A DNA stretch of 21,310 nucleotides from Fidelibacterota bacterium (GCA_021734045.1 JAIPJR010000052.1:1-21310), one strand, 5' to 3'; positions 6,753-14,421 are shown, numbered from the stretch's first letter. Notes: a model not told the origin generated them from the sequence alone. A program made the numbers and translations.

Positions 6753-7624
6753 TCCTGGTTGGCGGCAAAATAATGCAGCTCGCCAGCGGCTAATTGACTC
6801 CGCCGCTCATTAACCCAATCCGAAACCCCCTGAAGTCCCGCCAACGCTTGTTCAATGGTATCCAGAATATTGGCAATAAAATCCCGGGGCCCGTTATCCG
6901 TCTGGTCATTGCCTTCAAGCGACCAGTTGGACTCACCTGTGGCCACGACTGTATGTCCGGCCTCCCTCAGCCATTCACCTAAATGCAAACCGGTTCGACT
7001 GGCCTGCCAGGTGAGTTCCGGAAATCGCCAGTCCATATCGTGGTGATATGCTCGTAGAATATCATCATCCCGGGGATGGGGCGGTTCGAAAACCGTTTTA
7101 CCGGTATAATTCAGACTGAAATAATACGCAGCGCCCGGTTTCAGACGGTCCAATATGCGTGGTAAGAGCAGCGGTACGGGCAATAAATCTATCACAGCAT
7201 GGCCAATGATCAGATCATAAGTCGCTGGTGGCATGTCATCCACCATTTTTAAAATATCACCGGTTTTCCAATTGATTTGGACGTCCGCGTCCCCGGATTC
7301 AACCTGCCACGCCTCCTGATTGGTGGTGAATACTTTTTTATGTTGGACACACCAGCGATCCAATGTTTTCTTGGCGGAATTCTTAAAATCCGGCTCTACT
7401 TCAATTGCCGTGTATGTCGCATTTTTTAACAAATCAGCTTCCAGCAATCGCTGGATCATGGTGCCAATGCCGGCCCCGATTTCCAAAATCTGAAGCGGCT
7501 CACCCGCCTGCCGTTCATGGAGAAAAACCGCCAACTGCTTCCAGACTTCAGGATTCAGGCTGGCGTCGTCTATTCGTTTCTTAATCGCCAGATATTTTCG
7601 GTAATCGAATGGAGCGACGGTCAA
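6707..7624 (-). CDS. Class I SAM-dependent methyltransferase
   Basis: This 305-aa protein has motif I at ILEIGAGIGTM (46-56), an acidic post-I strand (TAIEVEPDF), and a motif-IV-like segment DLIIGHAVIDLLP. It is a soluble Rossmann-fold methyltransferase; the substrate is not evident. I set the start at TTG 7624, which overlaps the glycosyltransferase stop as TTGA and has GGAG 8 nt upstream. A reading from 7672 would overlap the previous gene by 52 nt and add 16 residues without family character. The resulting N-terminus (MTVAPFDYRKYLAIKKRIDD) fits methyltransferases I remember from similar neighbourhoods. It is last in the soluble pterin-type gene set and overlaps the convergent ICMT-like gene by 46 nt. 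Confidence 0.85.
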   Translation of the reverse strand: MTVAPFDYRKYLAIKKRIDDASLNPEVWKQLAVFLHERQAGEPLQILEIGAGIGTMIQRLLEADLLKNATYTAIEVEPDFKNSAKKTLDRWCVQHKKVFTTNQEAWQVESGDADVQINWKTGDILKMVDDMPPATYDLIIGHAVIDLLPVPLLLPRILDRLKPGAAYYFSLNYTGKTVFEPPHPRDDDILRAYHHDMDWRFPELTWQASRTGLHLGEWLREAGHTVVATGESNWSLEGNDQTDNGPRDFIANILDTIEQALAGLQGVSDWVNERRSQLAAGELHYFAANQDYFGFTRKPYMATRR

Positions 7625-8703
7625 ACCAGTGTCTCCAGGAATGCGCGAATTGTTGCACAGCTCTGCTGCCATGTGGGATGCCGACGGTAGGCGTGGCGGG
7701 CATTTCGGCTCAGGGTGAGAAGCAGATTCCGATCATCATGCAGATGTTTTAACCTCAGGGCTAAATGCTGATGAGAACCCGGAGGAATCAAATAGCCGTT
7801 CTTACCGTTGGTGATAATTTCTTTCGCCGCACCGGCCGTGGTACCGATAACCGGTAGTCCAAACTGCTGGGCTTCCACATACACGATTCCGTACCCTTCC
7901 AACGTTGACGGCAGCGCCATCACATGGTGCGTTTGGTATAATGCCGCCAGATTGGAACCGCGAACCGGCCCCCGAAAGCTCACCTGTTTTTGCAGACCGA
8001 GTTTTGACACCAGGTTTTTAATCTGTTGTGCATAGCGGGGTTCCATATCGGTCCGGCCGGCCACGGTAACCTGGTAATCGTCCCGCGGTAACTGCCGCAC
8101 CGCCCGAATCAGCACATGGAGTCCTTTGCGGGGAATGACATTGCCCACGAAGAGAATTTTCAGCGGTCCGGGCGCTGTCATGTGGTGCGGAATTTTTTGC
8201 GGCTCGATTTTCACCCGGGGGAAATTATCACCGGCCGGTACTGCCACCGCATGGGGTGGCAATTCGCCCCCCACGAGCGACTTCGCCTGTTGAAGCGAGG
8301 TCTGACTGTTAAGAATCAGACCATCCACGGATTTGAGATGTCTCCGCTCCCCATGACGATACAACCAGGCGCTGTACACCGGATGGGCATCAAAACTGGT
8401 CAGGAGATGGACCAGGCTTACGATGGGGTAGCTGGCCGTTCGTCTCAGGTGGTCATTCAACCCGAAAACAGCCGGGTGCACCCATTCATCCTCAATCAGT
8501 ATATCAAGGTCAGCTTCTTCAATCGACGGGATTAATCGGTTGCCCGGTTGGTGACGACGGGACTGCCAGTACGAACCGGGTGGGATGCTGAAAATCATCA
8601 CGTCATCGGCGTGATCTTCCAGATATTCCACCAAACGCGCATCATACAAATACCCACCACTGAGGGTGTTAAGTTCACCATAAATTACCAAGCCAATGCG
8701 CAT
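7621..8703 (-). CDS. Family 4 (GT-B) glycosyltransferase
   Basis: This 360-aa protein fits the GT4 fold. The N-terminal domain has the acceptor-side loop SGGYLY (15-20). The C-terminal domain opens with LFVGNVIPRKGLHVLIRA (184-201) and carries the EGYGIVYVE motif (269-277), the E-x7-E that holds the donor sugar nucleotide. GT4 enzymes are retaining transferases using UDP-, GDP- or ADP-sugars; donor and acceptor are unknown here. Start ATG 8703 has no clear ribosome-binding site and lies 20 nt after the PTPS-like gene, so coupling is likely. Its stop overlaps the TTG start of the methyltransferase. Its place between a PTPS homologue and a methyltransferase suggests glycosylation of the pathway product (inference). 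Confidence 0.88.
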   Translation of the reverse strand: MRIGLVIYGELNTLSGGYLYDARLVEYLEDHADDVMIFSIPPGSYWQSRRHQPGNRLIPSIEEADLDILIEDEWVHPAVFGLNDHLRRTASYPIVSLVHLLTSFDAHPVYSAWLYRHGERRHLKSVDGLILNSQTSLQQAKSLVGGELPPHAVAVPAGDNFPRVKIEPQKIPHHMTAPGPLKILFVGNVIPRKGLHVLIRAVRQLPRDDYQVTVAGRTDMEPRYAQQIKNLVSKLGLQKQVSFRGPVRGSNLAALYQTHHVMALPSTLEGYGIVYVEAQQFGLPVIGTTAGAAKEIITNGKNGYLIPPGSHQHLALRLKHLHDDRNLLLTLSRNARHAYRRHPTWQQSCATIRAFLETLV

Positions 8704-8723
8704 TTTTTTGAAAGAAGCGGCGC

Positions 8724-9101
8724 TTAAAAAGCCTGCCTGAAAGCGGCCCAGTTGGTCTCATTCTCCCACAACTTCACGGTAAATGTACCGGGGCCGGACG
8801 GTTCAATAGCCCGGAGCAACCGCTGACACAGAATCCGACTAAAATGCTCCAAGCTTGGATTCAGATTTTTGAACTCGGGTAATTCATTTAACAGGCTATC
8901 CCGATAATACTCCAGGGCATCATCCAATGCTGCTTCAATGGTCTCAATATCCACCAGGTAACCATGTTCATCCAATTCCGAACGCTCGATTTGAATCTCC
9001 GCGGCATAATGATGGGCGTGCGGGTCATTTTCCACACCCCAATCGCCACCGATGAGATAGTGTCGGGCGATAAAGTCTCGTTTTACTGCAACTGTATACA
9101 C
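8724..9101 (-). CDS. 6-pyruvoyl-tetrahydropterin synthase / QueD superfamily protein with Glu at the Cys position
   Basis: This 125-aa protein has the length of a single PTPS/QueD domain. Zinc ligands are His14 (ARHYL), His28 and His30 (HAHHY). The catalytic cysteine that sits four residues before the HxH pair in QueD and PTPS is replaced by Glu24 (ENDPH). A Cys-to-Glu exchange at this place defines the PTPS-III group, reported to make 6-hydroxymethyl-dihydropterin from dihydroneopterin triphosphate; whether that applies here is open because GTP cyclohydrolase II does not make that substrate. Later blocks are VDIETIEAAL, NLNPSLEHF and LWENET. I chose GTG 9101, with AAGGA 8 nt upstream, over a TTG at 9137 that has no such site. 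It follows the dehydrogenase gene by 86 nt. Confidence 0.85.
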   Translation of the reverse strand: MYTVAVKRDFIARHYLIGGDWGVENDPHAHHYAAEIQIERSELDEHGYLVDIETIEAALDDALEYYRDSLLNELPEFKNLNPSLEHFSRILCQRLLRAIEPSGPGTFTVKLWENETNWAAFRQAF

Positions 9102-9187
9102 GTGGATATTCCTTTCTTGAGATTCATTTCTTCCCAAACCAAACGAAGCCTGATTAAGGCGTCACTGTTCATTGGTGATTTACTTTT

Positions 9188-10219
9188 TTAACTGTCATAA
9201 ACGAAAACCGCCTGGAGTACATCTTCCGGTGTTTGATCCAAGAGCTGATAGGCATCGGCAGCGGAGGAGAAGGGAATCCGGTGAGTGATGAATTGCTCCG
9301 GATGGGTCCGGCAGATCATGTCCCAGGCGACTTGAAGCCGGCGGGATTTTTCCCAGCGACCGGTGAGGTGCGGGGCAAGTGTACTAACCTGACTGCTGAT
9401 GAGTTGCATGCGATTGCGGTGAAAGCGCCCACCCAAATTTAGCGGTGTATTTTTGTCACCATACCAACTTCCTACCACAATCCGGCCCGAAAAACTGGTG
9501 AATTCAATGGCCAGATTCAATGCGTCCGGATTGCCGCTCAATTCGAATACCAGGTCTGCTCCATCCTTCGGCTGATGCATGTGCAGCGCCTGTTTCAGGG
9601 TGTTGAGTTCAATTTCAAAACCCGGATGGAGGGCTTTATCCACAGCCAGTCGTTGAGCCAAATGTCGCCGCTCCTCGAGGGTTTCGAGGGCATAAAGTCC
9701 TGCCAATGGAAATGCGTTTAGCAGGCTGGAAACCAGCAAGCCCAAGACACCCTGTCCGATGACAATGACACGCTCACCGATTCCCGGGGCGGCGTCCTGG
9801 ACCAGATTCACAGCCGTTTCCATATTGGCAAGAAAAACTGCGGCCAGGGGATCCATTTCTTCCGGTAACGGAAAGACCTGATCCGGCGTAGTGATGAAAT
9901 GAGACGCGTGCGGTTGGAAGGCAAAAACCAATTTATTCTGCCAGTCCGGATCCACACCAGAGCCAACGCCCTCGACACGACCGACGGCGGCGTATCCGTA
10001 TTGCAGAGGATAACTGTTTTGGTTTTCCAGACTTGGCAGGGAATCATCAAGCGTCATGGTCGCCGGAATTTGATGGCGATAGACCAACATCTCCGTTCCG
10101 GCACTGATAGCTGAATACCAGGTGCGCACGAATACCTCATCCGATTTAAGCGCTGGAAGCTCTACCTCCTGAATGGTTACGGTGCCTGGCTCGGTAAACC
10201 ATAATTGATGTGCTTTCAT
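9188..10219 (-). CDS. Medium-chain dehydrogenase/reductase lacking zinc ligands, BchC-like
   Basis: This 343-aa protein is a full-length MDR enzyme with a GroES-like N-terminal domain and a Rossmann domain whose GQGVLG loop (155-160) binds NAD(P). The catalytic-zinc sites of alcohol dehydrogenases are gone: the usual CGTD reads AGTE (40-43) and the usual GHE reads GYA (75-77). There is no four-Cys structural zinc loop. The pattern SAISAGTEMLVYRHQIP with YPLQYGYAAVG closely resembles the BchC branch (bacteriochlorophyllide 3-hydroxyethyl oxidation), so an oxidoreductase acting on a bulky ring side chain is plausible, though not chlorophyll. A label of zinc-dependent alcohol dehydrogenase would be misleading. 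The ATG overlaps the reductase stop as ATGA, with GGGG 7 nt upstream. Confidence 0.86.
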   Translation of the reverse strand: MKAHQLWFTEPGTVTIQEVELPALKSDEVFVRTWYSAISAGTEMLVYRHQIPATMTLDDSLPSLENQNSYPLQYGYAAVGRVEGVGSGVDPDWQNKLVFAFQPHASHFITTPDQVFPLPEEMDPLAAVFLANMETAVNLVQDAAPGIGERVIVIGQGVLGLLVSSLLNAFPLAGLYALETLEERRHLAQRLAVDKALHPGFEIELNTLKQALHMHQPKDGADLVFELSGNPDALNLAIEFTSFSGRIVVGSWYGDKNTPLNLGGRFHRNRMQLISSQVSTLAPHLTGRWEKSRRLQVAWDMICRTHPEQFITHRIPFSSAADAYQLLDQTPEDVLQAVFVYDS

Positions 10220-10929
10220 TCCTCATCCCCTTGGTAAGCTAACCGCCCCCAAATAATTTGATCGTCACCCAGCACCGCCGTGTGCATCGCACGCAACCGG
10301 GGTAATTTTTCAATCGGATGACGCCCCAGATCACCCGTGGCATTATAGCCCCCAATGATTCGAGGTGCGATGGTTAGAATCAGTAAATCAGCCAGTTTGG
10401 ATTTTAAAAAATTGGTAATAACCCGCGCCCCACCTTCGACCATGAGGCTGGTAATGCCCTGTTTCCAAAGTGTCTCTAATACGGATACAAGTGGCACGTA
10501 CCCCTGTTCGTCAGGCGGCAAGGTAAATAGTTGCGCATGGTCAGCCAGCTCCTGTTTTCCCGGGTGAGTTGTAAATAACCATGGTTCGTGATTCGGATGG
10601 TTAAATAGTTGGGCATGCAGGGGAATGCGTAAGCGGGTGTCTAAGACGACCGGCCGGGGATTCGGACCCTGCCATGACCGGGCTGTGAGGCGGGGATTAT
10701 CAGCTAAAATTGTCCCAACACCCACCAGAATGGCATCGTGAAGTGTACGTAATTGGTGGGTTAGTTGATGTGCTTGATTGCCGCTGAGGGCGTAGGATTC
10801 GCCAGCCTGAGGGGTAATGCTGCCATCCCAGCTTTGGGCATAGGCAAGGGTCACATAAGGGCGTTGACGGACCGGGGAATTTTCCCTGCGCTCACGAAGC
10901 CATTGTTCAATCTGTTGGTTGAGGTTCAT
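10216..10929 (-). CDS. Stand-alone RibD C-terminal (pyrimidine reductase) domain protein
   Basis: This 237-aa protein matches the HTP/DHFR-like reductase half of RibD: PYVTLAYAQSWDGSI (24-38), ILVGVGTILADNPRLTAR (67-84) and VEGGARV (164-170), which bind NADPH and the ribosylamino-pyrimidine phosphate. The N-terminal zinc deaminase domain of bacterial RibD is absent. Stand-alone reductases of this type occur in archaea and fungi, where reduction precedes deamination (MJ0671, Rib7). The likely substrate is the product of the adjacent GTP cyclohydrolase II. Its ATG lies 23 nt inside that gene. Bacterial riboflavin synthesis normally needs the deaminase; its absence here suggests diversion to another product (inference). 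Confidence 0.88.
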   Translation of the reverse strand: MNLNQQIEQWLRERRENSPVRQRPYVTLAYAQSWDGSITPQAGESYALSGNQAHQLTHQLRTLHDAILVGVGTILADNPRLTARSWQGPNPRPVVLDTRLRIPLHAQLFNHPNHEPWLFTTHPGKQELADHAQLFTLPPDEQGYVPLVSVLETLWKQGITSLMVEGGARVITNFLKSKLADLLILTIAPRIIGGYNATGDLGRHPIEKLPRLRAMHTAVLGDDQIIWGRLAYQGDEE

Positions 10930-11563
10930 GGGAATCGTTGCCGCTGGTGGCGGCCCTATCGGATTTGATCTGCAACAGGTGATTCATGCGCTCGGCTTTG
11001 GTGAGCAGGTAAGCTGCGTTTTCCGGTGTGACAGCCCCTTCCAGCGGGATGCGGGCATTGACCCGAATGTCTTCCGCCTGAAGCGCGCTAATTTTAGATG
11101 GATTATTCGTCATGAGCCGGACGGACTTTACACCCAATTCATCCAAAATACGCGCTCCCACGGTATAATCCCGCTCATCCGCCTGATGACCCAGCAACAA
11201 ATTGGCATCCACGGTGTCATAGCCCTGATCCTGGAGATTGTAGGCTCGTAATTTTTGCAGCAACCCGATTCCGCGTCCCTCCTGTCTGAGATAGACGATG
11301 ACACCCCGACCCTCCGTAGCGATTAACTGTAGTGCCCGCTGTAATTGCTCACCGCAATCGCAGCGCCGGGAGCCCAGGACATCGCCCGTAAAACATTCGG
11401 AATGGATTCGCACCAGCACATCGTCCGCTTGATCCACATCCCCCATGATCAAAGCCAGGTGCTCTTTTTCATCATCAGTATTTGTGTAATAACAGAGTTG
11501 AAATTCACCAAATGCGGTGGGAAGCCGGGCGCAGGTGACACGCGTTACAAAGGGAGGTGACAT
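10907..11563 (-). CDS. ribA: GTP cyclohydrolase II
   Basis: This 218-aa protein is a complete single-domain GTP cyclohydrolase II. The zinc cysteines Cys57, Cys68 and Cys70 lie in HSECFTGDVLGSRRCDCG, and RQEGRGIG (93-100) holds catalytic and GTP-contacting residues. The enzyme opens the imidazole ring of GTP, releasing formate and pyrophosphate, to give the 2,5-diamino-6-ribosylamino-pyrimidinone phosphate. The DHBP synthase domain of RibBA fusions is absent. The C-terminus is about 20 residues longer than E. coli RibA (about 196 aa) and polar. The ATG at 11563 lacks a ribosome-binding site. No FMN riboswitch lies upstream, which argues against ordinary riboflavin-supply control. It is the first gene of the pterin-type set, 73 nt after argS. 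Confidence 0.93.
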   Translation of the reverse strand: MSPPFVTRVTCARLPTAFGEFQLCYYTNTDDEKEHLALIMGDVDQADDVLVRIHSECFTGDVLGSRRCDCGEQLQRALQLIATEGRGVIVYLRQEGRGIGLLQKLRAYNLQDQGYDTVDANLLLGHQADERDYTVGARILDELGVKSVRLMTNNPSKISALQAEDIRVNARIPLEGAVTPENAAYLLTKAERMNHLLQIKSDRAATSGNDSHEPQPTD

Positions 11564-11571
11564 AATTTGTA

Positions 11572-11600
11572 ATGTTAATCCCGGTGAGTATTACAGGCAA
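11572..11600 (-). promoter_or_regulatory. Weak candidate promoter before the GTP cyclohydrolase II gene
   Basis: On the minus strand TTGCCT (11600-11595) and TAACAT (11577-11572) are 17 nt apart, each matching consensus at four of six positions. The predicted start would fall 1-2 nt before the ATG at 11563, giving a practically leaderless transcript, in keeping with the missing ribosome-binding site. Read-through from argS is an equal alternative. Confidence 0.3.
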
Positions 11601-11636
11601 GGACTCACACGCAGGAAAGCCCGCATGATCTAACCT

Positions 11637-13262
11637 TTACATTCTTTCAGGTGCGGTAACGCCCAAAATTTGCAAACCGTTACGGAGCGCTATTTTTACC
11701 GCCTTGAGTAGGAACAATCGCGCTTGCGAGAGGGGTACGTCCTCGCTAATCACCCGGTGCTCGGTGTAAAATTTGTGCAGCGCTGTCGCCAGGGCATACA
11801 GATAATTGGGCAAATGGTGAACTTCCAGAGACCGGAGGCAACGTTCCACGACTTCCGGGAAGGCGAGCAGTTCATTAATGAGCGCTAATGTTTCCGCTTC
11901 ACCCAGGCGGGTCAGATCGGCGTGAACATCGTAAGTAATACCCCGCTCTTCAGCTTTTCGGAAAATACTGGCGATTCTGGCGTGGGCATACTGCAGGTAA
12001 AAGACCGGATTTTCCTCGGTTTGCCGTTTGGCCAGGTCCAAATCAAAATTGAGGTGGGACCCGGCACCGCGCATGATATAAAAATATCGCACCACATCCA
12101 CACCAACTTCATCCAGCAATTCGTCCAGCGTTACAAATTCTGCTTTGCGGGTGGACATTTTAACTACTTCATCGCCTCGCATGAGGGTGACGAACTGGTG
12201 GATGACGACATGGACTTTACTGGTATCAAATCCCATCACCTTCAACGCGGCCAGCACATCCGGATAGGTGTCCTGGTGATCCGCGCCAAAAACATCAATG
12301 ATGAGATCAAACCCGCGTCTGAATTTTTCCCGGTGGTAGGCCATATCCGGCAGACGGTAGGTGGGTTCGCCGGTAGATTTTACCAGAACCCGGTCCTGAT
12401 CAAATCCCAGCTCAGTCGTCTTAAACCAGGTTGCGCCATCCTTTGTGAATACCAGATTTTTTCGGCGCAATTCATCCAAAACTTCTTCGATTTTACCTGT
12501 CTCGTAGAGTGTGTTTTCATTGTAAAACACATCATGTGTGACGCCCATGCGGGCCAGGGTATCTTTGATGATTTGGAAAATGCCCGCCTCAGCGTGGGTT
12601 TTGAAAACTGACAGTTCGGTCTCAACCGACAAGTCCGGTTGCTGTTCCAGCAATTCTTTGGCAATCTCCACCAGGTACTCACCCTGATAGCCATCTTCCG
12701 GTAATGCGGTAGATTGTCCCTTTAAAGTGAGATAGCGCGCTCGGAGTGATTCTCCCAGCTTGCGCATCTGCCGGCCGGCATTATTAAAATAGTACTCACG
12801 TACGACCTCGTACCCTGACCATTCCAAAATATTGGCGATGGTGTCACCCAACACCGTCTGGCGTCCATGACCAACTGTGAGTGGACCGGTGGGGTTGGCA
12901 CTGACGAACTCGACCTGGGCTTTTTGACCGGCACCGGATTTATTCCGGCCGTAATGGAAGTCCTGGGTAACGATTTTTCGTAATTGATGGGCCAGGTAAT
13001 CTGGTGACTGGAAAAAGTTAATGAAACCGGGTGCCACAATTTCGTACCGGTCAACGATTTCCGGGTCAAGTATCAGCCCTTCCATAATTGTGTGGGCGAT
13101 CTGCAGGGGTGCCTGACGCGCTACACGCGCCAATGCCATGGCGATATTGGTGGACCAATCACCATTTTCCGCTTTTTTCGGTCGTGAAAACTGGGGCTCC
13201 TCCACCGGCCAGCCCAGTTCAGTTAACCGGGTTTTCAGATGCTGTTCCAGGTAGGATTTCAT
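11637..13262 (-). CDS. argS: Arginyl-tRNA synthetase
   Basis: This 541-aa protein matches class Ia ArgS in length and order. The N-terminal additional domain (1-100) is followed by the HIGH-type motif in FVSANPTGPLTVGHGR (VGHGR at 130-134), the KMSKS-type VKMSTR around residue 370, and a C-terminal DALR anticodon-binding domain beginning around YLQYAHARIASI. It charges tRNA-Arg in the cytoplasm; family members need the tRNA for amino-acid activation. Its ATG overlaps the rsfS stop as ATGA, so translation is coupled. The association rsfS-argS is unusual as an operon pair but both serve translation. The ORF is intact. Confidence 0.96.
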   Translation of the reverse strand: MKSYLEQHLKTRLTELGWPVEEPQFSRPKKAENGDWSTNIAMALARVARQAPLQIAHTIMEGLILDPEIVDRYEIVAPGFINFFQSPDYLAHQLRKIVTQDFHYGRNKSGAGQKAQVEFVSANPTGPLTVGHGRQTVLGDTIANILEWSGYEVVREYYFNNAGRQMRKLGESLRARYLTLKGQSTALPEDGYQGEYLVEIAKELLEQQPDLSVETELSVFKTHAEAGIFQIIKDTLARMGVTHDVFYNENTLYETGKIEEVLDELRRKNLVFTKDGATWFKTTELGFDQDRVLVKSTGEPTYRLPDMAYHREKFRRGFDLIIDVFGADHQDTYPDVLAALKVMGFDTSKVHVVIHQFVTLMRGDEVVKMSTRKAEFVTLDELLDEVGVDVVRYFYIMRGAGSHLNFDLDLAKRQTEENPVFYLQYAHARIASIFRKAEERGITYDVHADLTRLGEAETLALINELLAFPEVVERCLRSLEVHHLPNYLYALATALHKFYTEHRVISEDVPLSQARLFLLKAVKIALRNGLQILGVTAPERM

Positions 13263-13687
13263 TCGTCGAACAGGGGTTTTTCAGATTCGGGACGGTCATC
13301 CCGGGTGTCATCATCTTCCAAAACCGTGATCTCAGCATCTGCCCAGAGTCGTTCCAGGTCATAATATTTACGGGCGGAATCGTGAAAAATATGAATGACA
13401 ACATTCACATAATCCAAAAGGATCCACTCTCTGGATTCGTACCCTTCTTTGTGCCAAGGTTTTTCGTATGGCGCCATTTCATCCAGAATATGGTCAGCGA
13501 TGGCTTTTACCTGGGTATCTGAACTACCGGAGCAGATGATAAATGCGTCAGTGATGGATGTGAGTTTGTGAACATCCAGAATTTGCACATCGTTGGCCTT
13601 CTTTTCCAGGGCAAGCTGTCCGATGTGGTTGGCCATTTCCATGGATTCCTCAAAAGTGGTAATTCTACGATTTGATTTTTCAGACAT
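13259..13687 (-). CDS. rsfS: Ribosome silencing factor RsfS (Iojap/YbeB family)
   Basis: This 142-aa protein has the DUF143/Iojap core: ITDAFIICSGSSDTQVKAIAD (45-65 region), GYESREWILLDYVNVVIHIF (82-101) and RKYYDLERLWADA (106-118). It binds uL14 on the 50S subunit and blocks subunit joining when nutrients are short. The C-terminus carries an extra acidic tail of about 20 residues (DDDTRDDRPESEK). Start ATG 13687 has an AGGGGG run about 15 nt upstream, longer than optimal. It lies 101 nt after the LytR_C gene and overlaps argS by 4 nt. The neighbourhood (LytR_C then rsfS) is common in bacteria. Confidence 0.94.
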   Translation of the reverse strand: MSEKSNRRITTFEESMEMANHIGQLALEKKANDVQILDVHKLTSITDAFIICSGSSDTQVKAIADHILDEMAPYEKPWHKEGYESREWILLDYVNVVIHIFHDSARKYYDLERLWADAEITVLEDDDTRDDRPESEKPLFDE

Positions 13688-13788
13688 AGATAATAATTAA
13701 CCCCCTGTTGGGTTGGCTATAACGGTTTATGAAGGGTGAAAAGTTTTCGTATGACGATTTGATGGACAATGAAGCCCTGTCCTGACAG

Positions 13789-14349
13789 CTACATTTGCGA
13801 CTTCTGGTAGGCGGGTATTGATGCGTAATCCTTCCCCAATATCAATGTAGCATCCAGGCGCAGACTGGCATCCGGTGCGAGCTTGACCAGCGATTTATCA
13901 ATCCCCAGTTCCTCGGCCAGCTTATAGCCGGCATCAGCATTGGCAGAGCGAACCAAAATCATGGTTTCACTGTAATCAAAACGATCGGCATTATCGGTTT
14001 GTAGCACATCAAAACCTTTGGCGCGGATGAGTTCTTTGTACTGAGCGGCCACGCCGGTGACACCGTTTCCATTCAGAATCTCCACCTTCATGCTCAGATA
14101 GGGCTTTTCTGCGCTCAGGGTTTCGGGCTTTACAATGGTTTCCTGTGGCAGGCTGGCCAGTGAGCGCTGGATTTCTGCGTTGGTGGTGTTACGGTTCCAG
14201 AAAGACCAGATGAAGGAAATAACCAGAACAGATAGTGCCAAAAGGAGGAGATTAACGAGCCAGTCGCCCATTTGTGTCGGGCGTTTTTTCCGGTTTTTCT
14301 TGGTACTACGGCGTACTTGACGGGAGCGTTGCTGATTCAAAAACGGCAT
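13789..14349 (-). CDS. Membrane-anchored LytR_C domain protein
   Basis: This 186-aa protein has a strongly basic cytoplasmic N-terminus (residues 1-28, many Arg/Lys), one transmembrane segment (about 29-47, WLVNLLLLALSVLVISFIW), a linker, and a C-terminal LytR_C domain starting at VEILNGNGVTGVA (about 92-104) and ending near LDATLILGKDY. LytR_C occurs at the end of LytR-CpsA-Psr proteins and alone as here; its role is unclear, possibly cell-wall or polymer binding outside the membrane. The catalytic LCP domain is absent. It lies directly upstream of rsfS, a neighbourhood in which LCP/LytR_C genes are frequently found. Confidence 0.85.
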   Translation of the reverse strand: MPFLNQQRSRQVRRSTKKNRKKRPTQMGDWLVNLLLLALSVLVISFIWSFWNRNTTNAEIQRSLASLPQETIVKPETLSAEKPYLSMKVEILNGNGVTGVAAQYKELIRAKGFDVLQTDNADRFDYSETMILVRSANADAGYKLAEELGIDKSLVKLAPDASLRLDATLILGKDYASIPAYQKSQM

Positions 14350-14421
14350 ATAAACGGATTACTCCACATGATGAAGGTTGGCGGTCATTGAAACGACGGT
14401 GAGCATATGACGATTAAATGT

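Noticed and set aside
11564-11636. Possible FMN riboswitch or terminator between argS and the GTP cyclohydrolase II gene
   Set aside because: The gap is only 73 nt, and none of the conserved FMN-aptamer segments or a stem followed by a T-run can be seen.
11922-12611. 229-codon plus-strand reading frame inside argS
   Set aside because: It lies entirely antisense to argS, which has clear synthetase motifs throughout; the peptide has no recognisable domain and no ribosome-binding site.
13777-13790. CTGTC/GACAG inverted repeat near the end of the LytR_C gene as a terminator
   Set aside because: The loop would be only 2 nt and there is no T-run; too short to support.
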